From positions 75,895,243-75,959,242 of the forward strand of contig NC_060248.1 of the NCBI RefSeq assembly GCF_921293095.1: a stretch of 64,000 nt of DNA, in the 5' to 3' direction. This DNA is from Ischnura elegans (lineage: Eukaryota; Arthropoda; Insecta; Odonata; Coenagrionidae). The notes under the pieces were generated by a model, which saw nothing but the letters and a program-made list of their open reading frames with translations, was not told the DNA's origin and made no database searches. This document shows, piece by piece, positions 44,195-54,490 of the stretch. A program made the position numbers and the translations under genes. The stretch's first letter is position 1. Each line of letters begins with the position of its first letter.

Positions 44195-45620
44195 ATTAAC
44201 CAACATTTGCTTACTCAAATTAAATGCTTCTTCACATAGGTCACCCCATTCCCACACTGCATCCTTTGCCAACAAGTCATACAATAGCTTGAACAACGTA
44301 CTAGCTCTATGGAGAAACTTGGAATAGAAGTTTAACATTCCAACATAGGAGTTAACCTCAGAGGGATTTCTAGGCGTAGCACAGTTGAGAATAGCCTTCA
44401 CTTTCCTAGGTGATGGTTTGTAAAAATTATGGCCCAGTACATAACCCAATATGTCAACCTCACTTTGGTACAATTTCAACTTTTCAAACTTGACCCTTAC
44501 CTTGTGCTTCTTCAACCTACTCAAGACTGCATTCAACTTAGCCTGCAGTCTTCGACATCTTTCCCCCCCACAATAATGTCGTCAATGTACGCCCTTGTAC
44601 ATATCAAATCTTGCAAAATTAGATGAATGGCAGATTGAAAGCACGCACTTGCACTAGCTAGTCCATATGACAATTAGTGGGCTTGAGCAAACCAATGCAA
44701 GTATTGAGAACCAATATACCCTGGGACTCCTCATCCAATCTCAGCTGCATAAACGCATCGGCACAATCCAACACACAATAACATGAACATCCTTTCATGG
44801 CATTAAAAATATCAACAGGTACAGGTAAAGGATAATGGTCAACAACAACGCAAGGATTAACAGTTCGCTTGTAATCATGAACTACCCGTATGTCACTACT
44901 GTTGGGTTTGGGCACTGGCCACACAGGCTATGCCCACTCTGACCTTTCCACCCTGACATACCTCCCTTCCTGCACTTTCTGTCTTAGCACGGTAGTTACT
45001 CTCTCTCTCTCACACACACTATAGGGCACAGAATACCCTTTGTGAAACACTGGACGAGAATTTGGCTTTAACACTACTGAGGCCGTGAACCCCTCAATGC
45101 ATGAACTGCCATCATCATTAAACACAGACGGGTACTTTGCTTTCAACTGTCCCAACTCAGCACCCACGTTATCATTCTCAGCGTTGAACACTGCCTTCAC
45201 TTGAGACTCCTCAGAAATTTGTTTGAAATCTAGCAATGAACGCCATTCGGGCACAATGGCATCCAACCATTCCCTGCCTAGCAAAGGGAAAAAATGATCT
45301 GGATTATCACAAATGATTAACCTCAACCTATGTTTCTGCCCTCGCTCATGAACAACCTCTGGCACTTCACCTGCCGCAAACACCGAGTGCCCACGCAATG
45401 ATGCAATTTTCACATTAGTGCCTCGCACCACAATACCTGGAAACATTGTAGAAAATCTAGTTCGTGTAATCAAACTATGTCTCGAACCATTATCTACTTC
45501 CATGGCCATATCCTTTCCATTTATATTAATATTCACCATCAAGCTCTGAATACTCTTGCCTTCACGCATACCTTCAACTAACTTCACCAAGCCATAATGC
45601 ATACCAGAATCACTTTCCAC
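44195..45620 (-). pseudogene. Gypsy A protease and reverse transcriptase, broken
   Basis: Protease (45620 down): MEVDNGSRHSLIT where the family has DTG(S/A), so the catalytic Thr is Asn; followed by LLGREWLDAIVPEW. Reverse transcriptase: VKAVFNAENDN and the SSCIEGFTASVVLKPNSRPVF linker, then WPVPKPNSSDIRVVHDYKRT, CSCYCVLDCADAFMQLRLDE, the catalytic YIDD (44578-44589), LYQSEVDILGYVLGH, and FYSKFLHRASTL. Frames break near 44925 and 44640-44540. The polymerase active site itself is kept. Confidence 0.8.
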
Positions 45621-45848
45621 TGTGAAATTTGCACAATCACGGTCCGTAACATCACTAATATTTCCATCCTGGCCTTAACATATTTGCATTTCACTTTTAA
45701 TACCCATAGACAATTTTGTAGCCTCAAACTCAACTTAAAGCTCGTCAGCACACACATTTTCCCAACACCTATCACCGTTACCAACACTGACTTCACGAAT
45801 GCTCTTACACTCTACATAGTGGGACAACACCTTCTTCGAGATGTAAAC

Positions 45849-46690
45849 TTAATCTTGTAAGTGGCTCAAATCCTCGACTTCATCACTTTGCTGCAGCTCA
45901 TCATCCACCACAGCTTTGGTCCTGGACACGGGATACGCCTTCTTAATGTGACCCTGGCGGTGACTCATATTACAAGTATAACTCTTGAACCGACAGTTGA
46001 ACGATTTGTGGCCCTCATCGCCACATGCACCGCACGGACCCTCCATAGGCCCTTCCTCTAGATTGCTGCGATGGTTGAGATCTCTTCCCTCCTGGATCCC
46101 TAGGTTGTTGCGGTTCATATCCACCTGCGCTGACTAAAGCCGCCACGATTCTGCTCGCCACCTCGGCTGTAGAGCTGGGAAGCTCCACGCCCCCTCACAA
46201 AGGGAACACGCGCCGTGCTGGACGTCTTACACACTACGTCCGTAGCCCGGCTCTGCTTGGCTTCCTCGAAGCTCTCGAACAATCTTGCTACCTCCAAACA
46301 CTTGGAAAGCATAGTGATGTCGTCAGCCTTGGCCTTATCAAATTTTGTCTTTAACTCGGCACTTCTAACAGTACGCGTAAACGTGTCCACCAACACAGTT
46401 TCCAAATAAGCATTAGGGTAATCACATTTGCTGATAAGAACACGCGGCGCATTTGCAAATTGAGTCACTGATTCACTCGGATGCTGGACACGAATAGCCA
46501 GTTTGCGCTCTTGGCGCAGTACGGTATATACTTTGGGGCCACTGAAGTGAAGCAGCGCACTAATTGTGTCCCGTTGTTCAGTCACATTCATTAAGCTCAA
46601 ATAAACATCCAATCGTTCCAACCACTCGTCGACAGTCTGCTAGTCGGGATTAAATTTCTCAAGATCGTCCGTCTTGAAATTGACCGCCAT
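45849..46690 (-). pseudogene. Gypsy A gag, broken
   Basis: Starts at ATG 46690-46688 (MAVNFKTDDLEKFNPD), then a stop, then WLERLDVYLSLMNVTEQRD, YTVLRQERKLAIRVQHPSES, a capsid of the Gypsy type. A frameshift near 46120 leads to the nucleocapsid: CGACGDEGHKSFNC is a proper CCHC knuckle; a second, CNMSHRQGHIKKAY, has lost cysteines. The 45600-45850 part is broken further. Confidence 0.75.
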
Positions 46691-46787
46691 TGTCACACAC
46701 GTGTTTTTTCACAGTTGACGCATAAAATATCAAACAATTAAGTTACTAACAATGTCCCAAATCAAACAATACACGCATGTTCGATTA

Positions 46788-46958
46788 ATCTCGTCGCCAA
46801 TGTCGTGTCTTGGAGGATTCACAGCTTTGAGGGGATAAATTACGAACTCCAGGGACAACGTGGTTCTGTTATCAGCACCTTAATTCCGACCGACTTCTCA
46901 TGCAAAACAATAGACAAACACGCTCCGTAAAACAAAACAGCAACCTGTGCCGCCGACA
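46788..46958 (-). mobile_element. Gypsy A 5' LTR and primer-binding site
   Basis: Minus strand: an LTR about 158 bp long (46958-46801; ends TGTCGG / CACGACA), then TTGGCGACGAG as primer-binding site. The LTR is unusually short for a Gypsy element, so the outer limit may be wrong. The next element (Harbinger, 46994) begins only 35 bp outside. Confidence 0.55.
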
Positions 46959-47547
46959 CATAATGGCTTAGGGATACCACAGGAGGATATTTAGGCCCGT
47001 ATCATAAAAGTCACCTCGAAGCCGGCCTCCACCTCATTGTCGTCAGGAGGAGGAGATGCGATATCATAAAACCGACCTCAACCTCAAAAACGTCGAATTT
47101 TGAGGCCAGCCTCGGCTCAAACTTTGAGGTTAGATTATTGTCGGCTCAAAGCGTTTGAGGTGACTTCCGCCATTGCGAGAAGATGATGATTATTCATCCA
47201 TGATTATTAAACTCTTCCGTTATTTTCTGCCAACATCTTGCCTTGCTTAAAACGGACTCCGCATCCGAGCGCCTACACTCAATTACGTCCTTGTACTTGA
47301 CCACCAAATTGCACAAAATTTCCTGCTCCTGCCTGGCCATGCGCTCCGACTTACAAGGGGAATACACGACCTTCGGGTGGCCGATTGAGCTCAAATTTTC
47401 TGATTCGGTAGATCACGGCTATCAATGAAATATGCCGAAGCAAGACGACGCACTTCTCAAAACTTTTCGAGAAAAAAGCAATTAAAAATCGTAAAACACG
47501 GGTCTACGGTATATATCCGGTATTTCCTTACCTTTTCTTCAAGGCTG

Positions 47548-47612
47548 CGGTGACCCAGTGGTAACGGTGGTTGACAGTGGATGTAAGGACGGCGAGTTCG
47601 ATCCTCACTCAC
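47548..47612 (+). ncRNA. tRNA-like segment (pol III A and B boxes) in the left arm
   Basis: GTGACCCAGTGGTAACGG resembles a pol III A box (D-arm TGGCNNAGTGG style), and GAGTTCGATCCTC about 35 bp on matches the B box (GGTTCGANTCC). A T-arm-like hairpin GAG-TTCGATC-CTC forms; the acceptor stem is poor, so it is a tRNA relic rather than a working tRNA gene. TTTTTA follows, a weak terminator. Confidence 0.5.
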
Positions 47613-48094
47613 GGTACTTTTTATTTTACTAAATTCTTCGTTTGCAAGTTTCGGGATGCTACTCGAACAAACGGAGAACGCGTTCTTTCCTCCGCCACAT
47701 CGACTGCCCTGTATTTTTTACGGTATACACGCGTCATTCACGCTTACGGATAATTTTCTCAATTAAACTCCCAATGAAAGCATAATCCGTCGATAAGGGT
47801 GGATTTCCCTCCCAATTAATAATTTATATCTCATTACTCTGACCCCACTCCTACAGAAGACAATTTACACTCGCAATACCCTAATATACCTAGAGAGAAC
47901 AAATAAAGAAAAAATCGCCCTTGGAAAGGCTATTATAAAGCCCTTGCTTCATTTCCTACCCCTTTCAGCACTCATTGTTATTTAAAAAATGAATTAAAAA
48001 TATTTTCATTGAGCTAACGAAGATAAGAAAACAATCTTTAAAAATGCAAACAATAAAATCCTTGAAAAATAAAATAAAAAAAGTACCGAGAGTG

Positions 48095-48165
48095 AGGATC
48101 CAACTCGCCGTCCTTTAACATCCTCAGTCAACCTCCGTTACCACTGGGCCACCGCTGCCTTGTAT
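48095..48165 (-). ncRNA. tRNA-like segment in the right arm (inverted copy)
   Basis: Minus strand GTGGCCCAGTGGTAACGG and GAGTTGGATCCTC are the same boxes as in the left arm. The A box is closer to consensus here (GGCCCAGTGG), while the B box has one change (TTGG for TTCG). A T-run follows on the minus strand. Confidence 0.5.
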
Positions 48166-49920
48166 AAGGTAAGGAAATACCGGATATATACCGTAGACCC
48201 GTTTTTTACGATTTTTAATTGTTTTTTTCTCGAAAAGTTTTGAGAAGTGCGTCGCCTTGCTTCGGCATATTTAGTTGATAGCCGTGATCTACCGAATCAG
48301 AAAATTTGAGCTCAATCGGCCACCCGAAGGTCGTGAATTCCCCTTGTTAGCCATTTCTGTTTCTATTGTTGATATTGGCGGGTATATCCCCGGCCGCATT
48401 CGGTTTATCGCTACTGCGCATGTCTGCGCAAATACGATTCGAAAAAATGAACATGGAACAATGCTGGAAGACTGTCAACGCTGAAACCAGAAACATCGTC
48501 CTCAACAATGCGTCATTTCCGCTGGCTCAATCCCCTCCTCCTATGAGCCGAGCCGGAGGAGACTTTTACGATATGACGCGGTCGAGGGATCTCCTCGTCG
48601 AGCTAGGCCGGCTTCAAACGAGGCCATACTCAACTTCAACTTCGACCCCGCACAGGGGGAAGAGAGTAATCTCTTCCTTTGGGGAGCCGCGCCCCCACGG
48701 ACCCGAGCCCACCGAGGAGACAAGCTCGTTAAAAAACCCCGTTGCTCGCTCGGACAGTGTCCAGACAGCATGTGACTCTGCTGTTCTGAGTAGCCGTAAC
48801 ATCTGGCGTCCAGAATCACCCACGTGTTTGCCGTGCGTGGAGACCCGTACATGGGGGAGAAAGGGAACCTGGTGGGTGAGTTCTCCGGCACCCAGCTGGG
48901 CGTCGGAAACCCGGTACCGTAAGTTGGGGCGAGTTTGGACACTTTTTTATAAATAATCATTATTCCTGCATCGAAATATTTACCGAAAGTCGTGAAAATC
49001 GAAATTAATAATATATTAACCTTTGAAAACTTCATGTTAAAAATAAATTGATGTAGCTTTATTTTTACCTACGAAAAATATTCAATAACTTTATTCAAAC
49101 ACGCCTCACGGAGTGGGGCGAGTTCGGACACGCGCAAGATAATGACGTTTTCATTCATAGTAATATTTTTTTGTGACAATAGGAGATCATTTATTCATTA
49201 AAACGTGTTCTTATATCAATAATAACAATGAATAAATATTTTCCTTTTGTTACAAGACTTAAAAAATATAACTTTTAGTTTCTTGTTTCCATCGGAAAAA
49301 TATAGAGATCGAAAAATGTTACAAGCGCTGCATAGGTGGTTGTTACCTAGTTACTCCTATTTTTAGATTTTAATTCTAGTCATAAAATGGTAAAATGGAA
49401 TACATAATTTATAAATGCATCCAAAACATTTGCTTAGTGGTAAAATTATTACTAATTTAACGTCTAAATTAGGCCGGCAGGGGCGTAAGATTTCGCAGGT
49501 TTGGAAAGAGATGTTGATGAAAACGGGAATGCTTAAAAATGATATATTTCAAAATAAATCAGCTTGACGTCACATTTTTATTGACGCAATTTAAAAACAA
49601 GCAATAAAATAATCTCTTCATTTATTATCACAAGTCTAACAAAAGAGCTCGATCTTTTAGCAATGACGCAACTTTGACACTTTAGGAAGTGGACACTTTA
49701 GGAACTTTGACACTAGTTCAAATGTAAAAATAAAACATAGAACATCTTTATAATACCATTTATGAGTACAAGAATTATTCAACAGCATCAATGTCAGTTA
49801 ACCCACTAAAAACGAAGCGGCCCCTTCGCAAGTCCCTCGGCGCAGCCAGCTGACGAACAATTTTCGCTCTGCAAACTATAGACTCATCCTCAACGTCGGG
49901 GAAACAGAAATATGTCTCCT

Positions 49921-50280
49921 TCACTGTGGTTTTTTCCGAAGGAACTGCACTCTGATTCGTTCATTGGAACAGACTTCTACAACTTTTCCCACAAAAAACC
50001 TGTCACGCTTATCCGTCTCAAACTTAATCAAGAGGAATGAATTTTTAGGAATAGAGCCGGGAATTTCAAAATGACTTTCCTTAGATATATTATTATTTTC
50101 CGAGGCCAAAGAAAAAGAAGCACCTGCAGATGAATTCCCCCCCGGTGAAACTTCTTCCATTTCTTCAACTAATGAACCTTTCATGCACTCAGCGCTAACA
50201 CTTTTCCCCGGCTGAACATGAAGCCTTTTCCCCCTTGATTTTTTTCTACATTTAATTCGACACGAGATGATGCAAGCCAT
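49921..50280 (-). pseudogene. C-terminal tail of the pogo transposase in a shifted frame
   Basis: The next frame over carries KKSRGKRLHVQPGKSVS, an acidic Ser/Gly linker, and SFLLIKFETDKRDRFFVGKV then RIRVQFLRKKPQ. Pogo- and jerky-type proteins often have such a basic GK-x(2)-PGKS segment and an SH3-like tail, so this is the natural continuation of the main frame, which ends out of frame at 50181. A one-base slip near 50250-50280 explains it. Confidence 0.55.
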
Positions 50281-51542
50281 TGCAAAAATGCATCTGACCA
50301 TGCGATGCCTCCGGCGGAATTGACCGAATTTTTTTCCGGATTCAAAGAAGGAACTTTGTTTATTACTCGACTTTTGTCGAATGGGAAAATTCCTGCAGCT
50401 CTAAATCCAGCACGAACGTTGCCAGACAGGGAAGGTCCAATTGAGTCGAAGGCAGATTTCAATAATCTCGGAAACTCACTTTTAGGAAGAACTCCATGAT
50501 TTTTACGCTTCCACCCATCAAGACATTTGCGCCATGCGATTTTAAGTGGCCTAAAAAAAGCAAGGTCGAGAGGCTGGCATAAATGGGTTGCATTAGGAGG
50601 GAGCATTACAAAATTTATTCCCATCACTTCGCACAGCCTAATTACCTCTAAGGAGAGGTGACTGGAAAGATTGTCTCCTATCAAAACTTTTGGCCCCAGC
50701 CTATTTTTGAAAAATGGCACGCACGTTGTAGTGAACCAGTCTTCGAAGGATGCAATGTCAAACCATCCGCTGCTATTTCGGTTAAACCTTGATCCTTCAA
50801 TTCCACCTTCTACCCAAGTTGGATATAAGTGTACAGCTTTGTACACTGTGTACGGTGGAAGCAATTCTCCGCTTGCTGATGCTGCGATCATCACAGAAAC
50901 ACTTGTTTTGCTAGTGTCCTTGATGACTGATGGGTGTTTCTCTCCCCTCCTAACAATCACGCGAGATTTTCCAGGATCGTCACTAAAATTCGTTTCGTCG
51001 TAATTAACGATGTTTTCTGGAGGAACACCATCCAAAACCATCTCCAAATTATTAAAATAATTTAGAAGCATTTCTCTAGTCACTGATGCACGGACCCTTT
51101 TAATGTTTTCACCGAGTCGCACTGTAAGTTCTCTCCGTCTCGCCATGAAACCCCGCACCCATTCCATTCCCGGACAGTTATCTTTAAACTTTTTTTCTTT
51201 CCGTCCCACCCTATTTAAATAATCCTTTACCACTAACTGGAGGTCAATTGGACGTAAAGGAATCCCCCACTCTGCACATTTCAGAATCCCTTGGGTCAGC
51301 TGGTCCTCTTCTTCGCTTGATAGCACCGTTTGTCCCCCAGACTTTTTCGGGTGATTTCCTTTGAGTCTATCGTGGACTGTTGACTTTGGGACTCCAAATT
51401 CTTTGCACGCAGTGCGTAGCGTCATGCGTCCACATTTTACGGCCTCAATTGCCTTTTCAAGTTGCCGCTCATCATGCACGCGGAAGCGCCGGCCTCCAAT
51501 CACCCTCACGTAGTTTCGCACCATTTCGCCCGCGAGCTGCAT
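50181..51542 (-). CDS. pogo-type transposase, catalytic core intact
   Basis: A 453-codon frame. Residues 22-62 are a Psq/CENP-B-type helix-turn-helix (RQLEKAIEAVKCGRMTLRTA, GVPKSTVHDRLKG) that binds element ends. A second, CENP-B-like helical region follows (LVVKDYLNRVGRK, PGMEWVRGFMARR). The DDE core has all three acids: NYDETNFSDD (D182), VLIGDNLSSH (D290) and CQPLDLAFF (D326), a DD35D spacing typical for pogo. The frame ends with an out-of-frame tail that replaces the normal C-terminus (see 49921-50280), which may or may not abolish activity. This is among the least damaged DNA transposons here. Confidence 0.9.
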   Translation of the reverse strand: MQLAGEMVRNYVRVIGGRRFRVHDERQLEKAIEAVKCGRMTLRTACKEFGVPKSTVHDRLKGNHPKKSGGQTVLSSEEEDQLTQGILKCAEWGIPLRPIDLQLVVKDYLNRVGRKEKKFKDNCPGMEWVRGFMARRRELTVRLGENIKRVRASVTREMLLNYFNNLEMVLDGVPPENIVNYDETNFSDDPGKSRVIVRRGEKHPSVIKDTSKTSVSVMIAASASGELLPPYTVYKAVHLYPTWVEGGIEGSRFNRNSSGWFDIASFEDWFTTTCVPFFKNRLGPKVLIGDNLSSHLSLEVIRLCEVMGINFVMLPPNATHLCQPLDLAFFRPLKIAWRKCLDGWKRKNHGVLPKSEFPRLLKSAFDSIGPSLSGNVRAGFRAAGIFPFDKSRVINKVPSLNPEKNSVNSAGGIAWSDAFLQWLASSRVELNVEKNQGGKGFMFSRGKVLALSA

Positions 51543-52295
51543 GAAATCGAATAATGCGTTCTAGTAAATACAGTATTCATGATATTTAAATGAAATTTGT
51601 TGTATGTTATGTGAAGCTATGCAGCTTCAAAAGGTAATTAATCTCATGAAAATCGGAAGCACTTACCAAACAGCAAAGTAGTTTCTTTTCGGCGATAAGA
51701 AGTTACCCAAACTGTTGCGCCGACAAACGAATCGGTTTGACTACGGCGAGGAGCATCAGATCCGCTGCATTTATACGCAATACGCTACATTGGATCATTT
51801 TCCGTCTGGGAGACATAACTTCACTGTATAACAATGTGACTTTCGGAAGAAAACAATGTATGTATGGGCCGGCGCGATCGTCCGAACTCGCCCCGCATGT
51901 CCGAACTCTCCCCGCATGTCCGAACTCTCCCCGCATGCCCGAACTCGCCCCAACTTACGGTATGGGCCGGAGTTCAATACCCCACTTCGGCCCTGGATTC
52001 CCCGAAAAACGGGCGGCCGAGAAGAGCCCAGCTCGGTCAATCGGCTCCTGGCGGCTCCTTACGAGCGTACGCCAGGACGGGTTGGTGCTGGAGATATGGG
52101 GGTCTCCGTAGGGCGGCCGAAGGCGTGTGGGTTCGGAGGGCCCCCGCGCTGGTTCTCACCCGAAAGAGACCCCCTTTTGAAGGTTCCTATGTCCCTTGGG
52201 TAGCCCTGGCGACCACACCGGATCTCGGTGTGGCGTCCCGAATGTGTGGCTCCGTGGTGGGTGGGGAGCCCAGGGGATGAATTTTGTATGTGTGT

Positions 52296-53486
52296 ATGGA
52301 TAATACCTTCTCACCTCCAACGAAAAGATCCCGTCCGGAAACGGGTGTGGGAGTAAATATAACTTCCGCTTGCCGCAGATTTCCTGTGATGAAATGAGTA
52401 AACGAAGGGGAGACCCTTACTAAGGTGTCTCCTTTCTTAATACGTCGATTCCTTTCAGCAACGGTGACTGGTGACCTAAAATCCGCCAAAGAATTAAGAG
52501 ACGGAACGCTTCTTACACAGACAACAAACGAAGCACAAAGCGAAAAATTACTTGCATTAGAGAAATTGAATAATATCCCTGTCAAGGTTCAAGTGCACCG
52601 CACCCTTAACACTTGCCGGGGTGTAATCAGCAATTATGACCTCTATGTGTCCGATGATGAAATTAAGACGGAGATGGCTCCACAAGGCGTAATAGACTGT
52701 CGCCGATTAAAAATTAAAAGGAACGGCGAGCTGATAAGTAGAACATCTGTAATCCTAACATTCTCACGCAACACACTTCCCGAAAAGGTATATGTGAGCT
52801 ACGAATCTGTGTCAGTCCGACCATTCATCCCCAGTCCTATGCGATGCTTCCAATGCCAGCGTTTCGGCCACATCGCAACAAGCTGCCAGGGCAAGGCCAC
52901 CTGCCCGCGCTGCGGCAAAGATAAACATGACGGTGATTCCTGCACCTCAGATGCATCCTGCGTCAATTGCGAGGGTACACTCCCAATGTACGCTCGTGAT
53001 TGTCCCAAAATGATGGAAGAGAAGAAAATCATGGAAATCAAGACTGTGGAGAAGTTACCCTATTTTGAAGCCCGCAAAAAATTCAGAACGTTAATGGCAC
53101 CTACCTTTTCAAAATCGTACGCTGCAGTAGTAGACACCTCAGTTAATAATAATAATAACAACAATGTAAGCCAAGGAAACAAAAAGAACGTGAAAGAAAA
53201 CAAAGCAACGGACAACAGCAACAACCAAGCCAAACCGGATAAGGCTAGTAAACCGGTAACAAAGTACATTCTGACAGAAAAAAATGACGCCGTGTTGGAT
53301 TCTTCGAAGAAGAACCGGAACTCAGGCACCACCGGGGCCGCGCAAAACAAGCGTGGGAAGTCCCAGTCCCCCGGTCCATCTGGTAAGGCTACACATAGCC
53401 TACCAGAGTCCATGGATGAAGACGATATCTCGGAGTCAGAGATAAACCGGGCGAAGGCTAAGGAGAAGAGACGCTTTAAGCGTTGA
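52296..53486 (+). pseudogene. gag (ORF1) of I-like copy A, one stop
   Basis: Starts MDNTFSPPTKRS at 52296, as in copies B and C. A TGA at 52395-52397 interrupts the start; the rest is open (from about 52425). Body: SAKELRDGTLL, VHRTLNTCRGVISNYDLY, RPFIPSPMRC. Zinc knuckles: CFQCQRFGHIATSC and CPRCGKDKHDGDSC are normal CCHC; a third, CVNCEGTLPMYARDC, has Leu where His is expected. The tail is Lys/Asn/Ser-rich with an Asn run from an AAT/AAC microsatellite and ends with a basic cluster. ORF1 proteins of this type bind element RNA. It ends 60 bp before ORF2. Confidence 0.85.
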
Positions 53487-53546
53487 GTCTCCCTCTAGCC
53501 CAGCAACCCAGTTTTAGTTTATTTATTTAACTTATTCCCTATTTTA

Positions 53547-54380
53547 ATGGCTTTTATCATACAGTGGAACTGTAATGGTTTTTTCCGACACAGGGATGAG
53601 CTTACCATTTTAATTCGTGATTTTAACCCTAGTTGTGTTTGTCTCCAAGAGACGCATTTTAAAGCTTCAGAGAAAGGAATTTTAAAGGATTTTAATGTTT
53701 TTAGACACGACGACACCAGTGGTCAAAGAGCCAAGGGTGGAGTGGCAATTGCTATTCGGGAGACCCTTTACACCTCCCAATTGCACTTGACCACTCCATT
53801 TCAAGCAGTAGCGGTGACAATCCATGCTCCGGAGACTATAACGTTATGCAACGTTTACCTACCGGAGGGTGCGCCGGTCACGCGATGCAACTTGGAGAAC
53901 CTTACCCGCCAACTACCTAAGCCCTTTATATTGCTTGGAGATTTTAACGCGCATGACGCCTTGTGGGGTAGCACAAGGACCCAGCAAAACTAGCGAGGAA
54001 GAATTTTGTCTAATTTTACTATAGATTCTAACCTTATTTTATTGAACACCGAGGAAAACACGTTTTAACAGTTTTAATGGTGAGTACTCCTCCATAGACC
54101 TTTGCATCTTATCAAGCAGTCTTAAAACGAAGACTAGCGTGGCTGTGCACGACGGCCTATGTGGGAGCGATCACTTTCCGCTTTTAATTACAAAAGACCT
54201 CTGTGTAAATGACAATTTTAATCGACCGGTTACCTGGCTTCCCCGTAAAGCTGACTGAGACTATTTTAAAGAATGTTTTAAATACTTGCACAATACTGAT
54301 CGGGACGCTGTACAAAACATGGGGCTCTTAACTTCGGCCATCATAGAAGCTGCAAATGTAAGTGTACCGCGATCTCGAGG
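53547..54380 (+). pseudogene. ORF2 endonuclease domain of I-like copy A, broken
   Basis: An APE-type endonuclease that would nick the target. MAFIIQWNCNGFFRHRDEL (N), VCLQETHFK (catalytic Glu), RAKGGVAIAIRE, ILLGDFNAHDALWGS (D and N) are present; the frame stops at 53991. Pieces further on include SSIDLCIL and GSDHFPLL (the SDH motif) with stops and shifts, then AANVSVPRSRG up to the inserted array at 54381. Confidence 0.8.
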
Positions 54381-54459
54381 TATATATATATATATTTTTT
54401 TTAATATCACGAGATGTGGGTCAAATGTAAATATTATTTATTTTTTCAAACTTTGCCTA

Positions 54460-54490
54460 CGTTTCGGACATTATATTTGTCCATCCTCAG
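54460..54490 (-). ncRNA. Hammerhead ribozyme motif, array unit 1
   Basis: Minus strand: GCC, core CTGAGGA, helix II GGACA / TGTCC with loop AATATAA, GAAACGTA (minimal ACGT helix III, cleavage after GTA), GGC pairing with GCC as helix I; AACT and AGTT extend helix I beyond an internal loop. All core positions are as in type I hammerheads. Confidence 0.7.

Larger units (their letters stand above)
40890..46958 (-). mobile_element. Gypsy-type LTR retrotransposon A, 3'-truncated, split by a Penelope-like element
   Basis: Minus strand order: a short LTR (46801-46958), primer-binding site (46788-46799), gag (from 46690), protease, reverse transcriptase, RNase H, integrase (to about 40890). The integrase core is cut off and the 3' LTR is missing. 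A Penelope-like element (42031-44182) with a 12-bp target duplication sits between reverse transcriptase and RNase H. Several frames are broken. Confidence 0.85.
47354..48346. mobile_element. Foldback/MITE-like element with ~270-bp inverted arms, TTA target duplication
   Basis: A 993-bp element. The left arm (47354 to about 47630) and the right arm (48346 down to about 48080) are near-perfect inverted copies, both starting CAAGGGGAAT. TTA flanks it (47351-47353, 48347-48349), and taking it out restores the Myb start codon context. The 3-bp TTA duplication points to a Harbinger-type transposase acting in trans. There is no coding capacity. Each arm contains a tRNA-like segment. The loop (47631-48080) is AT-rich. 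Confidence 0.85.
47194..48354 (-). pseudogene. Myb/SANT-like DNA-binding protein of the Harbinger element, interrupted
   Basis: The reading frame starts at ATG 48354-48352, just outside the foldback element, and continues at 47350: after removing the insert and one TTA, the frame gives a Met start running into KSERMARQEQEIL, then CNLVVKYKDVIECRRSD, SVLSKARCWQKITEEFNNHG. This is the regulatory-protein/Myb_DNA-bind_5 pattern of arthropod Harbinger elements (E-LL-LVEKYK-IIE, W--I---FN--G), which helps the transposase bind DNA. The frame ends at TGA soon after; the usual C-terminal half is missing, so the gene was already damaged or spliced. Confidence 0.65.
46994..48645 (-). mobile_element. PIF/Harbinger element, left part, with Myb/SANT gene
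   Basis: The left end reads TTA then GGCCCGTATCATAAAAGTC (46991 onward); the TTA target and GGSCC...ATCATAAA ends are typical for Harbinger elements. Inside on the minus strand is a Myb/SANT-like gene, split by a foldback element (47354-48346). The right end is not seen because the I-like copy A begins at 48646 and its own 3' end is lost. The transposase gene is not in the window. Confidence 0.5.
48917..51960 (-). mobile_element. pogo-type (Tc1/mariner superfamily) transposon with TA target duplication
   Basis: A 3044-bp element. Ends are inverted CCGTAAGTTGGGGCGAGTT; TA flanks both sides (48915-48916, 51961-51962). The empty site is visible in copy B (CCCGGTATGGGCC at 61909-61915 region), which proves the boundaries. 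The right end carries three further 19-bp units built on GTCCGAACTC(G/T)CCCC, and the left side one at 49113-49131, probable transposase-binding sites. The transposase is on the minus strand. Confidence 0.95.

Noticed and set aside
47548-47612. Possible functional tRNA gene
   Set aside because: A and B boxes are present but the acceptor stem does not pair and no clear anticodon arm forms; kept as a tRNA-like segment only.
48366-48956. Plus frame of 196 codons
   Set aside because: Crosses the boundary between the Harbinger remnant and the 5' leader of copy A and enters the pogo end, so it cannot be one gene.
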